From Thermoanaerobacterium saccharolyticum (GTDB lineage Bacteria; Bacillota; Thermoanaerobacteria; Thermoanaerobacterales; Thermoanaerobacteraceae): 55,309 bases of DNA. Within the stretch, counting starts at the first letter, position 1; each line of letters begins with the position of its first letter. Position numbers and translations under genes: made by a program. Location of the stretch: positions 1 to 55,309 of the forward strand of contig NZ_BBKT01000050.1 in NCBI RefSeq assembly GCF_000747665.1. The letters run 5' to 3'. Below are positions 9,501 through 19,152 of this stretch, one piece after another. The notes beneath the pieces were generated by a model that was not told the DNA's origin, made no database searches, and worked only from the letters and a program-made list of their open reading frames with translations.

Positions 9501-12500
9501 CACAGTTACAAATACACAATCGACTGTAAATCCACTGCGATTTAATCTAACCATACTGGAATTGAAACAACAACAAATTAGTTGTAGACAAAATATATTT
9601 GTTTGGATTTAATCTAACCATACTGGAATTGAAACGTGATGTTATTAAATGTTACCTTTAACCAAAATTCTGGATTTAATCTAACCATACTGGAATTGAA
9701 ACATTTGGGTATCTCACATGCTGTACTAAACCAACTTTAGATTTAATCTAACCATACTGGAATTGAAACAGAGCAAATCAAGGAATTAGAAAGCATCTAC
9801 GAAAAGATTTAATCTAACCATACTGGAATTGAAACAAGAACGAAGGAGAGATAGATATAATTAATTGCGAAGATTTAATCTAACCATACTGGAATTGAAA
9901 CACAGATATTATTTTAGAAGAAGTACAAAAATTAGAAGGATTTAATCTAACCATACTGGAATTGAAACATCGGTTTCCTTTCTGTCTGGCGGTATCTGCC
10001 AGTTTGATTTAATCTAACCATACTGGAATTGAAACCGTTATGTCATTTTTTCGTGGGTATACTCTAGTTCAGATTTAATCTAACCATACTGGAATTGAAA
10101 CTATTTTATGCCAATATAATCTAAAATCTCGTCTTTCGATTTAATCTAACCATACTGGAATTGAAACCAGATAGGACAGTAAGTATATTCTTTAGATATA
10201 ACAGATTTAATCTAACCATACTGGAATTGAAACTTGTTCAAGAGATGAACAACCCTTGTTCATGTAGTGAGATTTAATCTAACCATACTGGAATTGAAAC
10301 TATACAATGCCTTTTATAGCTTTTAGAAAGCTAAATGATTTAATCTAACCATACTGGAATTGAAACTTTGCATTTGCTTCTTCAAGTTGCTGCCTCAGCA
10401 TTGATTTAATCTAACCATACTGGAATTGAAACGGAAAAACATCGTGCTGTGGAGAAAGAATTTGCAAAGGATTTAATCTAACCATACTGGAATTGAAACA
10501 AATATATTAAAGCAGGCCCTATATTTGCGTGTAATGGATTTAATCTAACCATACTGGAATTGAAACCATAGCGGCGGATGGCGATGATTAAGATAGATTT
10601 AAGATTTAATCTAACCATACTGGAATTGAAACGTGGCCCAGACCCGAGATTATTAATTATCTAACTAAGCGATTTAATCTAACCATACTGGAATTGAAAC
10701 TATTGTATTTATTTAAGGAAATCCAGAGCAGACATGGATTTAATCTAACCATACTGGAATTGAAACTATCAGGATTGTTGTACAATTCTCCTCACTTCCT
10801 CAGATTTAATCTAACCATACTGGAATTGAAACGATGTAAATATACCCTTTGATAAAATTGTCCTTGTCGATTTAATCTAACCATACTGGAATTGAAACGG
10901 GTCTATAACAATTGTTGGATTTTTTGCAGTTGTTGGATTTAATCTAACCATACTGGAATTGAAACATAGTAACCGTATTTTGTGAATTATCAATTTTAAC
11001 TGTGATTTAATCTAACCATACTGGAATTGAAACATAATGGCCCGATTAGTTTATAAAAAATAATTGAAAGATTTAATCTAACCATACTGGAATTGAAACC
11101 CAACTATAAATGGCTCGTCAATACCAACTGTCTGGCCGATTTAATCTAACCATACTGGAATTGAAACTACGTTGTTTTGCTATGATTATTTCTGCTATAT
11201 TTTGATTTAATCTAACCATACTGGAATTGAAACCTACAAATGCTGCTTCCCTTGCCAATTCCTCGCCATGATTTAATCTAACCATACTGGAATTGAAACT
11301 ATGTTATGCGCTGTTTGTTGTGTATTAGACCATGTGATTTAATCTAACCATACTGGAATTGAAACCGTAGTTTTTAGAAGCCAAGGAGGCTTGACATTCA
11401 AAGATTTAATCTAACCATACTGGAATTGAAACTAATGGATTTACATTGAAATGTTCCGACATTGAAAGGATTTAATCTAACCATACTGGAATTGAAACTT
11501 TTTAAGTATGTCTCTATACAAGTCTTTATAATATGATTTAATCTAACCATACTGGAATTGAAACTTGAGTGAATCTGCTATTATCTTGACTATATTGTCG
11601 GATTTAATCTAACCATACTGGAATTGAAACGAAGAAATTGGTGAAAGAGTATTTATTCAATCGTCGATTTAATCTAACCATACTGGAATTGAAACGAATA
11701 TGCGAAAGTCCTTGAGGACTTGAAAAACCAGATTTAATCTAACCATACTGGAATTGAAACACAAAAATGTATTTCTTTGGTATTGACTCTCAAATAGATT
11801 TAATCTAACCATACTGGAATTGAAACGTAGTCATAACTACAAATTACAGAGGGAAAGAGCTAGGATTTAATCTAACCATACTGGAATTGAAACTAGATAC
11901 ACGTCCTTTCTAATAGCAAAAATTAAAAAGATTTAATCTAACCATACTGGAATTGAAACTTAAAACAAGTGCCACAATGCCACGTTCTCCACGCTGATTT
12001 AATCTAACCATACTGGAATTGAAACAGAGAAATTCAAAAAGATGTTGAAAATGTCTTAAAAGATTTAATCTAACCATACTGGAATTGAAACTATGGTGAG
12101 GTAGTTTGTAAGCACCTTTGTTCTCGGATTTAATCTAACCATACTGGAATTGAAACGGATGATCGCACCGCCAGGCGCCAAACGTGTCCGCAGGATTTAA
12201 TCTAACCATACTGGAATTGAAACGATGCTAACCGAAAAACCTCATAGATTTTTAGTTGTGATTTAATCTAACCATACTGGAATTGAAACAGATGACATAT
12301 TAGCAACATTCGGTGTGCATGCTTGATTTAATCTAACCATACTGGAATTGAAACAATTCCCGTTTCTGTGTTTTGCAACTATCAATTTGAGATTTAATCT
12401 AACCATACTGGAATTGAAACGCATGTAACACTTGGCAAATATATTGAATATTGGCGATTTAATCTAACCATACTGGAATTGAAACTACAATGCATCAGAT

Positions 12501-14076
12501 TACCTTTGCTTTACTGTACAAGATTTAATCTAACCATACTGGAATTGAAACATTACAATACATGGTTTAAGGCACACTAACGCAAGCGATTTAATCTAAC
12601 CATACTGGAATTGAAACACGCCTGCCAATTTGTTTTAGGTGTTTGATATGCCATCGATTTAATCTAACCATACTGGAATTGAAACACAAGTGATTTGATG
12701 CTTAACGGTATTCCACAGATAGAGATTTAATCTAACCATACTGGAATTGAAACTGTATTTCAGGGGGTGACTAATTAATGCAAATAGCAGATTTAATCTA
12801 ACCATACTGGAATTGAAACAAATAATTTGTTACGTCCAAGATGTGTTTCTTCATAGATTTAATCTAACCATACTGGAATTGAAACAAGGCTGCCATAACT
12901 GCTAATTGTACACCTGCCGGATTTAATCTAACCATACTGGAATTGAAACAAAAAAATCTCTTCTATTCTAACATTGAAAAATTCAGGATTTAATCTAACC
13001 ATACTGGAATTGAAACGCATCTTAATTTCCTTCAACTTCTCCATTGAAATATGATTTAATCTAACCATACTGGAATTGAAACATTATAGTACAAGAAGGG
13101 GTATTTGTATGGGACGAGGGATTTAATCTAACCATACTGGAATTGAAACTTTGGATCGCCCGGAAAGTCCAGCTCTTCACCATCAGATTTAATCTAACCA
13201 TACTGGAATTGAAACTTCGAATATCGAGAGGGGTGGCAGAGATAAAGTACAGATTTAATCTAACCATACTGGAATTGAAACATGCCTTGTGCTGTCATTT
13301 TTTCAGGCGTAATCATGATTTAATCTAACCATACTGGAATTGAAACGGCCCTATCAACCTGAAAGCGTGGATATGCGGCTGCTGATTTAATCTAACCATA
13401 CTGGAATTGAAACTAATTATTAACTTTAAAGTAAATTTCTATTTTTTTTAGATTTAATCTAACCATACTGGAATTGAAACAAAGATGAAGTTGAAGGTTT
13501 AACGGAAGATGACATAGATTTAATCTAACCATACTGGAATTGAAACTTATTTAATTATAATACTAAAATGAATTAAAATGGGGATTTAATCTAACCATAC
13601 TGGAATTGAAACACAAAAATAGAAAAAGAAGGCAAAGAAAAGATAAGGGATTTAATCTAACCATACTGGAATTGAAACGTGGCTTTGCAAATTGTATTAG
13701 CCTTGGTAAACGGCGATTTAATCTAACCATACTGGAATTGAAACTATTATTTCCTCCTATATGTGTAGCTATTTGATTCCAGATTTAATCTAACCATACT
13801 GGAATTGAAACTTAGCACGACGCTTAGGCATTTAGCTCACCTGCCACGATTTAATCTAACCATACTGGAATTGAAACTTGGCGTTAATGTTGTACAGTAT
13901 ACTACTCTTGGAGATTTAATCTAACCATACTGGAATTGAAACTCGGAGGTGAAACGATGGAAGAATTAGACTCAAAGAGATTTAATCTAACCATACTGGA
14001 ATTGAAACGATATAAGGTAGAAAAGGAGGGACGAAATTGAAGAAACGATTTAATCTAACCATACTGGAATTGAAAC
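3582..14076 (+). CRISPR. Giant CRISPR array, 159 identical 30-bp repeats
   Basis: The repeat starts GATTTAATCTAACC, continues ATACTGG and ends AATTGAAAC. By marking each start I count 159 complete copies from 3582 to 14047, with spacers of about 34-38 bases and a mean period of 66.2. I saw no base change in any full repeat, including the leader-distal ones. The ATTGAAAC 3' end matches the crRNA handle of type I-B/III-like thermophile repeats, so transcription should run on the + strand from the leader. Spacers look like AT-rich phage or plasmid DNA; several pairs resemble each other, implying repeated sampling of related elements (see findings). Apparent open reading frames through the array are repeat artefacts. 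Confidence 0.99.
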
Positions 14077-14121
14077 TGAAGCTTGTTTAACCTTCTTGCA
14101 ATTATTGCAAAAGATTTAATC
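14077..14121 (+). repeat. Last spacer and truncated terminal repeat (9 bp)
   Basis: After the last full repeat, exactly 36 bases (a normal spacer length) are followed by GATTTAATC, the first nine bases of the repeat, then by unrelated sequence AAGGTCGTAAG. The correct distance argues that this is a real 160th repeat cut off by a deletion or insertion rather than chance, so the array once extended further. Confidence 0.6.
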
Positions 14122-14305
14122 AAGGTCGTAAGAATAATCTTAATAATTACCAAGTTATACCCAAGGGTGAATCATAGTATGGTAAGTTATATAAAGCTAT
14201 CATGATTATTACAGGGCATAATGGTAAAACTGCAAAAATAAAACCGATTGGATAATAGATAAAGGTTCAGATATTCCACGATTGACAACAATTTATGCGG
14301 ATTGA
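14113..14305 (+). pseudogene. Decayed DUF6883-like (toxin-associated) domain remnant
   Basis: Translation gives NNYQVIPKGES, an in-frame TAG, YGKLYKAIMIITGHNGK, a one-base frame change near 14252, and WIIDKGSDIPRLTTIYAD before TGA at 14303. The pattern 'YG..Y...I.G.NGK....W.ID.G...PRL.T.Y' resembles what I remember of the DUF6883 domain found at the C-termini of some polymorphic toxins and next to DUF4926 genes. Two lesions and no start codon make it a fossil. It begins directly in the truncated CRISPR repeat, and the DUF4926-like gene follows 9 bp later. Confidence 0.45.
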
Positions 14306-14314
14306 GGTGATAAT

Positions 14315-14491
14315 ATGGAGATAGATGTGTTAGATGTTGTAAAATTAAAAGATGGGCGAGAGGGGACGGTAGTTCATAAATACCATGCGGGTGTCTTACC
14401 GCAAGCATATGAAATTGAATTTAATGACAACACTGAAACGATAAAAGAAAATGAGATAGATAAAGTATTATGGAGGGCAAAAGCCCATTAA
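14315..14491 (+). CDS. Small DUF4926-like protein, candidate immunity protein
   Basis: A 58-residue protein (MEIDVLDVVKLKDGREGTVV...) with ATG and a GAGGTGA site 4 bases upstream. 'LDVVKLKDGREGTVVHKY' and 'YEIEFNDNTETI' match the compact beta-barrel pattern of DUF4926 proteins ('LDVV.L....GTVV..Y....YEVEF.D..G'). DUF4926 genes often follow DUF6883 genes, which fits the remnant just upstream, and an orphan immunity role is the likeliest reading. The gene is complete, but its partner is dead. Confidence 0.6.
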   Translation: MEIDVLDVVKLKDGREGTVVHKYHAGVLPQAYEIEFNDNTETIKENEIDKVLWRAKAH

Positions 14492-14493
14492 TA

Positions 14494-14522
14494 ACCGCTA
14501 AGGCATGATAGGCCGAGGCGGT
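14494..14522 (+). terminator. Hairpin after the DUF4926-like gene
   Basis: ACCGC and GCGGT pair around GGC/GCC inner bases and are followed by ATCGTTTAATTT. The T-tract is weak. The internal text GCTAAGGC..GATAG.CC recurs in the hairpin at 14996-15031. Confidence 0.4.
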
Positions 14523-14682
14523 ATCGTTTAATTTAATCATAGTGGATCTGTAATGATTCTAAAAAAAATTTGAATCAGCAATGGTGTTTTTACGTTGAAG
14601 AAAGAAGGAGTGATATTGACAGCATAATGGATAGTTTGAGAATCAAAGGTAAAATATATATTTTGTATTTGATTAGAATAAC

Positions 14683-14802
14683 TTAGATGAACGTAAAAAA
14701 CAGGGGTTGCTTAAAAAATGGCGAAGAGATGCTAATAGAAATGCAGAATTAAAGGTTATTATGCAGCATATTTTAAAAGTACGAGGTGGTTCAAATGAGT
14801 AA
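14683..14802 (+). pseudogene. Fragment of an unrecognised basic helical protein
   Basis: A frame with no good start reads LDERKKQGLLKKWRRDANRN, continues AELKVIMQHILKVRGGSNE and stops at 14800. It overlaps the start of the next gene by 8 bases, as in a coupled operon. Upstream in frame is a TAG at 14674. It is probably the tail of a decayed gene. The family is not recognised. Confidence 0.3.
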
Positions 14803-15088
14803 TGAAGAGTTGGGGATTTTAAAAGATATAATACGAGAAATAATTCAAAATCTAAAAGAAAAAGACAGCAGTGAATTTTACGAAGGTAAAATATTAGCTT
14901 ATAACGAAGTGCTATCGATAATAAAGGATTATCTTACGGGATATGATTTAAAAGAGTTTGGACTTGATATTGACATTGATAACAAATATATAATAAAGCT
15001 GCTAAGGCGGGATAGACCAAAGCAGCTTTTTCATGCTAAAAATAATGATATGGTAATGTGGCCGGTTTTTAATTGTACATTAAGTTAG
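14795..15088 (+). CDS. Small helical hypothetical protein, possibly immunity-like
   Basis: ATG at 14795 with GAGGTGG upstream gives 97 residues: an acidic helix (MSNEELGILKDIIREIIQNL), then YEGKILAYNEVLSIIKDYL, a pattern shared by many small helical antitoxin or immunity proteins of Firmicutes, then LTGYDLKEFGLDIDIDN. The last 30 residues (RRDRPKQLFHAKNND...) look unlike the rest and are encoded across a rho-independent terminator (14996-15031), so the natural C-terminus was probably near residue 65-70 and the tail is read-through after a small lesion. Function unassigned; the context is toxin/immunity debris. Confidence 0.45.
   Translation: MSNEELGILKDIIREIIQNLKEKDSSEFYEGKILAYNEVLSIIKDYLTGYDLKEFGLDIDIDNKYIIKLLRRDRPKQLFHAKNNDMVMWPVFNCTLS
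14996..15031 (+). terminator. Rho-independent terminator
   Basis: AAGCTGCT (14996-15003) pairs with AGCAGCTT (15021-15028) and is followed by T15029-15031. The loop contains AAGGC..GATAG.CC, the same core as the hairpin at 14494-14522. Confidence 0.65.
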
Positions 15089-15132
15089 AGATGAATGTCA
15101 TCTGATTGACAGAATACAGGACTTGCCAAAAT

Positions 15133-16803
15133 TCATTTGACAAACATAAGCATGTTTGTATTTGAATCGTATTTATAGTTAAAACCAAAAAGTGCTTTTA
15201 AGTCGTCTGCTGATATCCACGTTAATCCATTGTTTAATACTATTGCGTCTGGAATTGCTAATGTTTTGCTGTTTAATTGTGCTTTAGTGCTGCCTATGTT
15301 CAAGTTTGCCTGTGTTTTTCCATATGTTATACTTATTGTGCCGTTTGTGTTCCAGTCTACGTTGCTGCCTAAGTATTGCATAAATGCTCTTGCAAGTACA
15401 TACCATTTGCCATTTATTTGTTTAGGATTTGATGGCATAAAAGGCTGCTGAAGCATGTTGCCGTATATAGTCACCATAGTTGCATTGTATTTTGTTGGTA
15501 TCACAGTCTGTGGAGAATCTGTTTCTGTTCCATCAGGATTTTTTGTTATTGAATACGTGTCTATAGGAGTTCCGTCTTGTTTTACGGCTTTTATCGTAAG
15601 CGTATTGCCATTAATGGTAGCTACAATGTAATTTGGCTGGTCTTGTGGATCGTAGAAAAAGGCATCCCATACTTTCTGCGAAAGATCTGGATAATATTTG
15701 TTGCCGCTTCGCCCTGTAACAACATATACGGTTCCATCTGCAGGGCTTTTTACATATTGATCGTTTTTGATTGGATATGTTCTTGAATAACCATGATCGT
15801 GACCATTGAAGACTACATCTACATGGTACTTGTCTATTATAGGCTGAAATGCTGCTTTTATTTGTTCATTTGAACGGGTAGCTTTATTGTAATATGGCGT
15901 CTTATGGAAAAAGACCAGTTTCCATGTTTTGTTAGTGCTCTTCAAGTCTTTATCGAGCCACGCTTTTTGCGCTTCTAGGATATCACCTGAAACAGTTTCT
16001 TCCTCATCTTCTTGGCTGTCAAGCACAACTATATGAGCATTACCGTAATCAAAAGAGTAAACTTGTCCTTTTAAGCCGTCGGGACCGTTTTGCGGGACTG
16101 GAAACTGACTTACAAAATCTTTTGGCTTACCTGAATTAAAATTTGCTGACTGATATGTCTCGTGATTGCCTTCCACAGGCATTTCCGGTATTGTATCTAT
16201 TACACCTTTTGCTGCATCAAACCAGTTGTTCCAGTGTGTGTACAATTGTCCAATCTCAACTAAGTCTCCTACATTTACGAAGAACTTTGCATCTTTGTTT
16301 GCCCTATATGCATTTTGAATTGTGGTCTTCCATGGACCGTACTGTGGATCTGTTGCTATTCCGCTTTGACTGTCGCCAAATATTAAAAATTTAAATGAAT
16401 TTGTATTTATTGCTTCTGTTGTAAAACTGTATATGCTGCTTAAGTTGTTGCCGTATCCTACTCTGTAGTAATATGTTGTTCCGGGATCTAAATTTGCCAG
16501 GGTAGATGAGTGAATGTTCATGTCTCCTAAATCTGATGAGAATTTTTGTACGGTAGCATCAACTATTTTGGCGTCTTTCAGTGATGGGTCTTTTCCGTAT
16601 TGGACTTGACCTAAGTTTACTGTCGCATCTGTCCTCCATGTTATCGTCTGGGTTGTAGTAGGATCTTGAGTCCAAGTAAGCGTAATGTGATCTGGTAAAC
16701 TTGTGGCACCTGTGGTATTTGACCCGGCGAAAATTGGACTTTGTACTGCAAAGATGGAAAGCATCATTGCTAATGCCGCGATAAAAGATAAAAACCTCTT
16801 CAT
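15133..16803 (-). CDS. Secreted purple-acid-phosphatase-like metallophosphoesterase with a C-terminal copper-amine-oxidase-type domain
   Basis: 556 residues. A signal peptide (1-26, MKRFLSFIAALAMMLSIFAV) precedes a fibronectin-like N-terminal domain (about 35-130), a calcineurin-type phosphoesterase (about 136-400) and a 'copper amine oxidase-like' domain (about 437-556). Dimetal-site residues are at family positions: Asp144 (FGDSQSG), Asp180 (VGDLVEIG), Asn213-His214 (GNHE), His300 (FFHKTPYY), and His335 and His337 (NGHDHGYSR). It should hydrolyse phosphate monoesters outside the cell; the C-terminal domain is common on clostridial exoproteins and may bind the wall. The start has a good AAAGGGG site. 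It is monocistronic and oriented against the upstream CRISPR region. Confidence 0.88.
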   Translation of the reverse strand: MKRFLSFIAALAMMLSIFAVQSPIFAGSNTTGATSLPDHITLTWTQDPTTTQTITWRTDATVNLGQVQYGKDPSLKDAKIVDATVQKFSSDLGDMNIHSSTLANLDPGTTYYYRVGYGNNLSSIYSFTTEAINTNSFKFLIFGDSQSGIATDPQYGPWKTTIQNAYRANKDAKFFVNVGDLVEIGQLYTHWNNWFDAAKGVIDTIPEMPVEGNHETYQSANFNSGKPKDFVSQFPVPQNGPDGLKGQVYSFDYGNAHIVVLDSQEDEEETVSGDILEAQKAWLDKDLKSTNKTWKLVFFHKTPYYNKATRSNEQIKAAFQPIIDKYHVDVVFNGHDHGYSRTYPIKNDQYVKSPADGTVYVVTGRSGNKYYPDLSQKVWDAFFYDPQDQPNYIVATINGNTLTIKAVKQDGTPIDTYSITKNPDGTETDSPQTVIPTKYNATMVTIYGNMLQQPFMPSNPKQINGKWYVLARAFMQYLGSNVDWNTNGTISITYGKTQANLNIGSTKAQLNSKTLAIPDAIVLNNGLTWISADDLKALFGFNYKYDSNTNMLMFVK

Positions 16804-16925
16804 GACTAAACCCCTTTCTTTAATTTATTCCAAATAAATGATAATACTTTTGTGTTAAGTGGATATTATATTAATGTAAAATATGTTAAAAGTTTATTAT
16901 CCAATTGTTAATCATGGCAAAATTT

Positions 16926-16951
16926 AAAAGGCATCGTTGTTGATGCCTTTT
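16926..16951 (-). terminator. Terminator of the ytaF-like gene
   Basis: A perfect 10-bp stem, AAAAGGCATC/GATGCCTTTT, with a 6-base loop. On the minus strand the right arm ends in TTTT, just beyond the stop of the membrane protein gene. Confidence 0.8.
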
Positions 16952-16958
16952 ATAAGGA

Positions 16959-17570
16959 TTATATTATCTGTTTTATGCCTATTAGTATCAATATAAGGCC
17001 GGCAATCACTGTCGCTTTTTTTCTAAAGTTCCATCTATTTAAAAAATCTGTTACATAATTTCCAATCCACAATGCGATAAAACTTATAAGAGCAGACAGA
17101 AAGCCTATAAAAAAAGAGTTAAGGCCTATCATGCCAGCGCTTAATCCGCCTCCAATATTGTTTATAGATAAGGCGATGCCGAGAAGTGTAGCTTCTTTGA
17201 AGTCTATATCTTTAGAATCGTCCACATCGGCTTTTTCAGGCTTTTTCAATATGTCGTATATGTTTTTTGCTTTATCGCCTATATCATAAGGGCTATCGGT
17301 ATTTTTTTTGAAATACGGTTCAATTGCTATCCAAAGTCCTATAGAGATAAAGAGTATCATGCTTAATATGGAACTTATGTGCTTACTAAGTACTCCAGAT
17401 ATTATGTTGCCAGACATGGCCGCTATGGATGATATTAGAAAAGTTATCAGGGATATCCACAAGTTTTTTACTGCGGTGATTTTTATTCCTCTTACGCTGT
17501 AAGCTATTCTGACGCTTATATTGTCTACATTGTTGGCTAAAGCGATGAACAGTGAATAAATAAAGTGCAT
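16959..17570 (-). CDS. ytaF: YtaF-like sporulation membrane protein (MntP/YtaF family)
   Basis: A 203-residue multi-pass membrane protein. Segments at about 1-20 (FIYSLFIALANNVDNISVRI), 38-58, 62-85, 128-150, 155-172 and 185-203 are hydrophobic. The repeated 'ALANNVDNI' and 'ALSINNIGGG' motifs, with Asn/Asp in membrane segments, are typical of the YtaF/MntP superfamily (manganese exporters and sporulation proteins); a hydrophilic loop with many lysines joins the halves. Its coding strand holds an A8 run (17302-17309) that is in frame, the one long A-run gene in this window that is clearly intact. The start has GGAGGG upstream. Transport substrate is not deducible. Confidence 0.8.
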   Translation of the reverse strand: MHFIYSLFIALANNVDNISVRIAYSVRGIKITAVKNLWISLITFLISSIAAMSGNIISGVLSKHISSILSMILFISIGLWIAIEPYFKKNTDSPYDIGDKAKNIYDILKKPEKADVDDSKDIDFKEATLLGIALSINNIGGGLSAGMIGLNSFFIGFLSALISFIALWIGNYVTDFLNRWNFRKKATVIAGLILILIGIKQII

Positions 17571-17709
17571 TCTTTATCCCTCCTATTTTAGATTCATAAT
17601 CAATATATGTTGAGAAAGTAAATATGTGTTTTGCTTAAGCAAATTATGTTCTAATATTTGTGGTTTCGTATTAATATATAGTGAACAATAATATGGGGGA
17701 GCTGATTTA

Positions 17710-19152
17710 ATGAAAGGTAAAAAATATATATGGCTGGTAATTCTTGTTGCTGCCATTGGGATTCTCATCTATTTTGCACCTATAAAAGACAGCAACAGGA
17801 CGGTGTACAATATGGATCTTAAGTACAATGATAAAGATAAGACTATAATAGGAACAGAAGCAGTAGACTTTATAAACACAGATGATGTGAATTTAAGCGA
17901 GATTTACATGCATTTGTATCCTAACGCATTTAAAGATAAAAATAAGGTTCCATTTACAAAAGAAGAAATGGGGTTGGCATATCCAAATGGATTTAAGCCA
18001 GGATATATAGAGATAAACGACGTGACTTTTGGCAAAAATGAAAAAGCTACATACAGTATTGATCAAAAAACAGGTGAGATTTTAAAAATACTTCTTCCAA
18101 AGAAGTTGGGAAAAGGCGACAGGATAAAATTTGCTATAGACTTTAAAGTTCAGATTCCTCCATCTTGCGGCAGATTCGGCTATGGCAACAATACCATTCA
18201 GGTGACAAATTTTTACCCGATTTTGTCAGTGTACGACCAAAACGGTTGGAACAATGATCCCTACTACGCTTTAGGTGATCCATTTTACAGCGATGTGTCA
18301 AATTATAGAGTAAAACTTACTGTGCCGAAAGGAATGGAAGTGGCAACAACAGGTATTGTCACGTCTAAGACAAGACAGGGAGATATGGATGTATTAACTA
18401 TAGATGCTCCAAATGTAAGAGATTTTGCTGTCGTCATGAGTCCTAAATTTAAAGTAGCGGAAGGAGACGTTGATGGCATAAGAGTCAAGTCATATTATTT
18501 TGATGAAGATTCAGGGTTAAAAGCCTTAAAGTATGTACAGGACGCCATAAGATTTTACAATAGTTATATAGGCAAGTACCCGTACAAAGAGTACAGCGTA
18601 GTAGAGTCAGATTTTTACATGGGTGGAATGGAGTATCCCAATTTAGTGTTTATATCAAAAGATCTCTATTCAAAAGACAATTTGTTTAATTTAGAATACG
18701 TTATAGCACATGAGACGGCCCATCAGTGGTGGTATGGTGTCGTTGGGAATAATGAGGTAAGGGAAGCGTGGCTTGACGAAGGGCTTACAGAGTATACGAC
18801 GATAATGTACATTGAGCGGTATTACGGAAAAGCCACGGCAGATGCTGTGTTTAAGTCGATAATTTCAGGGGAGTTTTATAAGTTTTCCAAGACTAACAAA
18901 GATGATGCAATGGTGAAGACATTAGGGCAATTTAAGGATTGGAATGATTACACTAATATCGTGTACAACAAAGGTGCGATGGTATTTAATGAGCTTAGAG
19001 GTCTTATAGGGGATGAAAAGTTTAAAGAAGTCTTAGATAAGTACTATTCAGAGTACAAATATAAAAATGCCACTACGCAGAACCTTATAGACGTAGTGGA
19101 CAGTGTGACTGGAAAGGATACAGGAGGATTTTTTGAAGAGTGGCTTGACTAA
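17710..19152 (+). CDS. Membrane-anchored M1 family metallopeptidase
   Basis: 480 residues. A single N-terminal membrane segment (about 6-24, YIWLVILVAAIGILIYF) anchors an extracellular beta-rich domain (about 30-250) followed by the thermolysin-like catalytic domain. The zinc motif is H334-E335-x-x-H338 (HETAHQWWYG) with the third ligand Glu357 in WLDEGLTEY, and the M1 exopeptidase-like GMEYP motif is at 306-310. It would trim peptides at the cell surface. GGGGGAG lies upstream of the ATG. The gene is divergent from ytaF and its last four bases overlap the convergent dnaC-like gene with no terminator between. Confidence 0.9.
   Translation: MKGKKYIWLVILVAAIGILIYFAPIKDSNRTVYNMDLKYNDKDKTIIGTEAVDFINTDDVNLSEIYMHLYPNAFKDKNKVPFTKEEMGLAYPNGFKPGYIEINDVTFGKNEKATYSIDQKTGEILKILLPKKLGKGDRIKFAIDFKVQIPPSCGRFGYGNNTIQVTNFYPILSVYDQNGWNNDPYYALGDPFYSDVSNYRVKLTVPKGMEVATTGIVTSKTRQGDMDVLTIDAPNVRDFAVVMSPKFKVAEGDVDGIRVKSYYFDEDSGLKALKYVQDAIRFYNSYIGKYPYKEYSVVESDFYMGGMEYPNLVFISKDLYSKDNLFNLEYVIAHETAHQWWYGVVGNNEVREAWLDEGLTEYTTIMYIERYYGKATADAVFKSIISGEFYKFSKTNKDDAMVKTLGQFKDWNDYTNIVYNKGAMVFNELRGLIGDEKFKEVLDKYYSEYKYKNATTQNLIDVVDSVTGKDTGGFFEEWLD

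Noticed and set aside
4981-13328. Many short open frames on both strands within the array (FNSSMVRLN on the minus strand, RFNLTILELK on the plus strand)
   Set aside because: They are translations of the identical CRISPR repeats and change with spacer length; they are not genes.
14187-14408. Minus-strand frame over the toxin/immunity debris
   Set aside because: It is antisense to the DUF4926-like gene and the DUF6883-like remnant and has no ribosome site or family signature.
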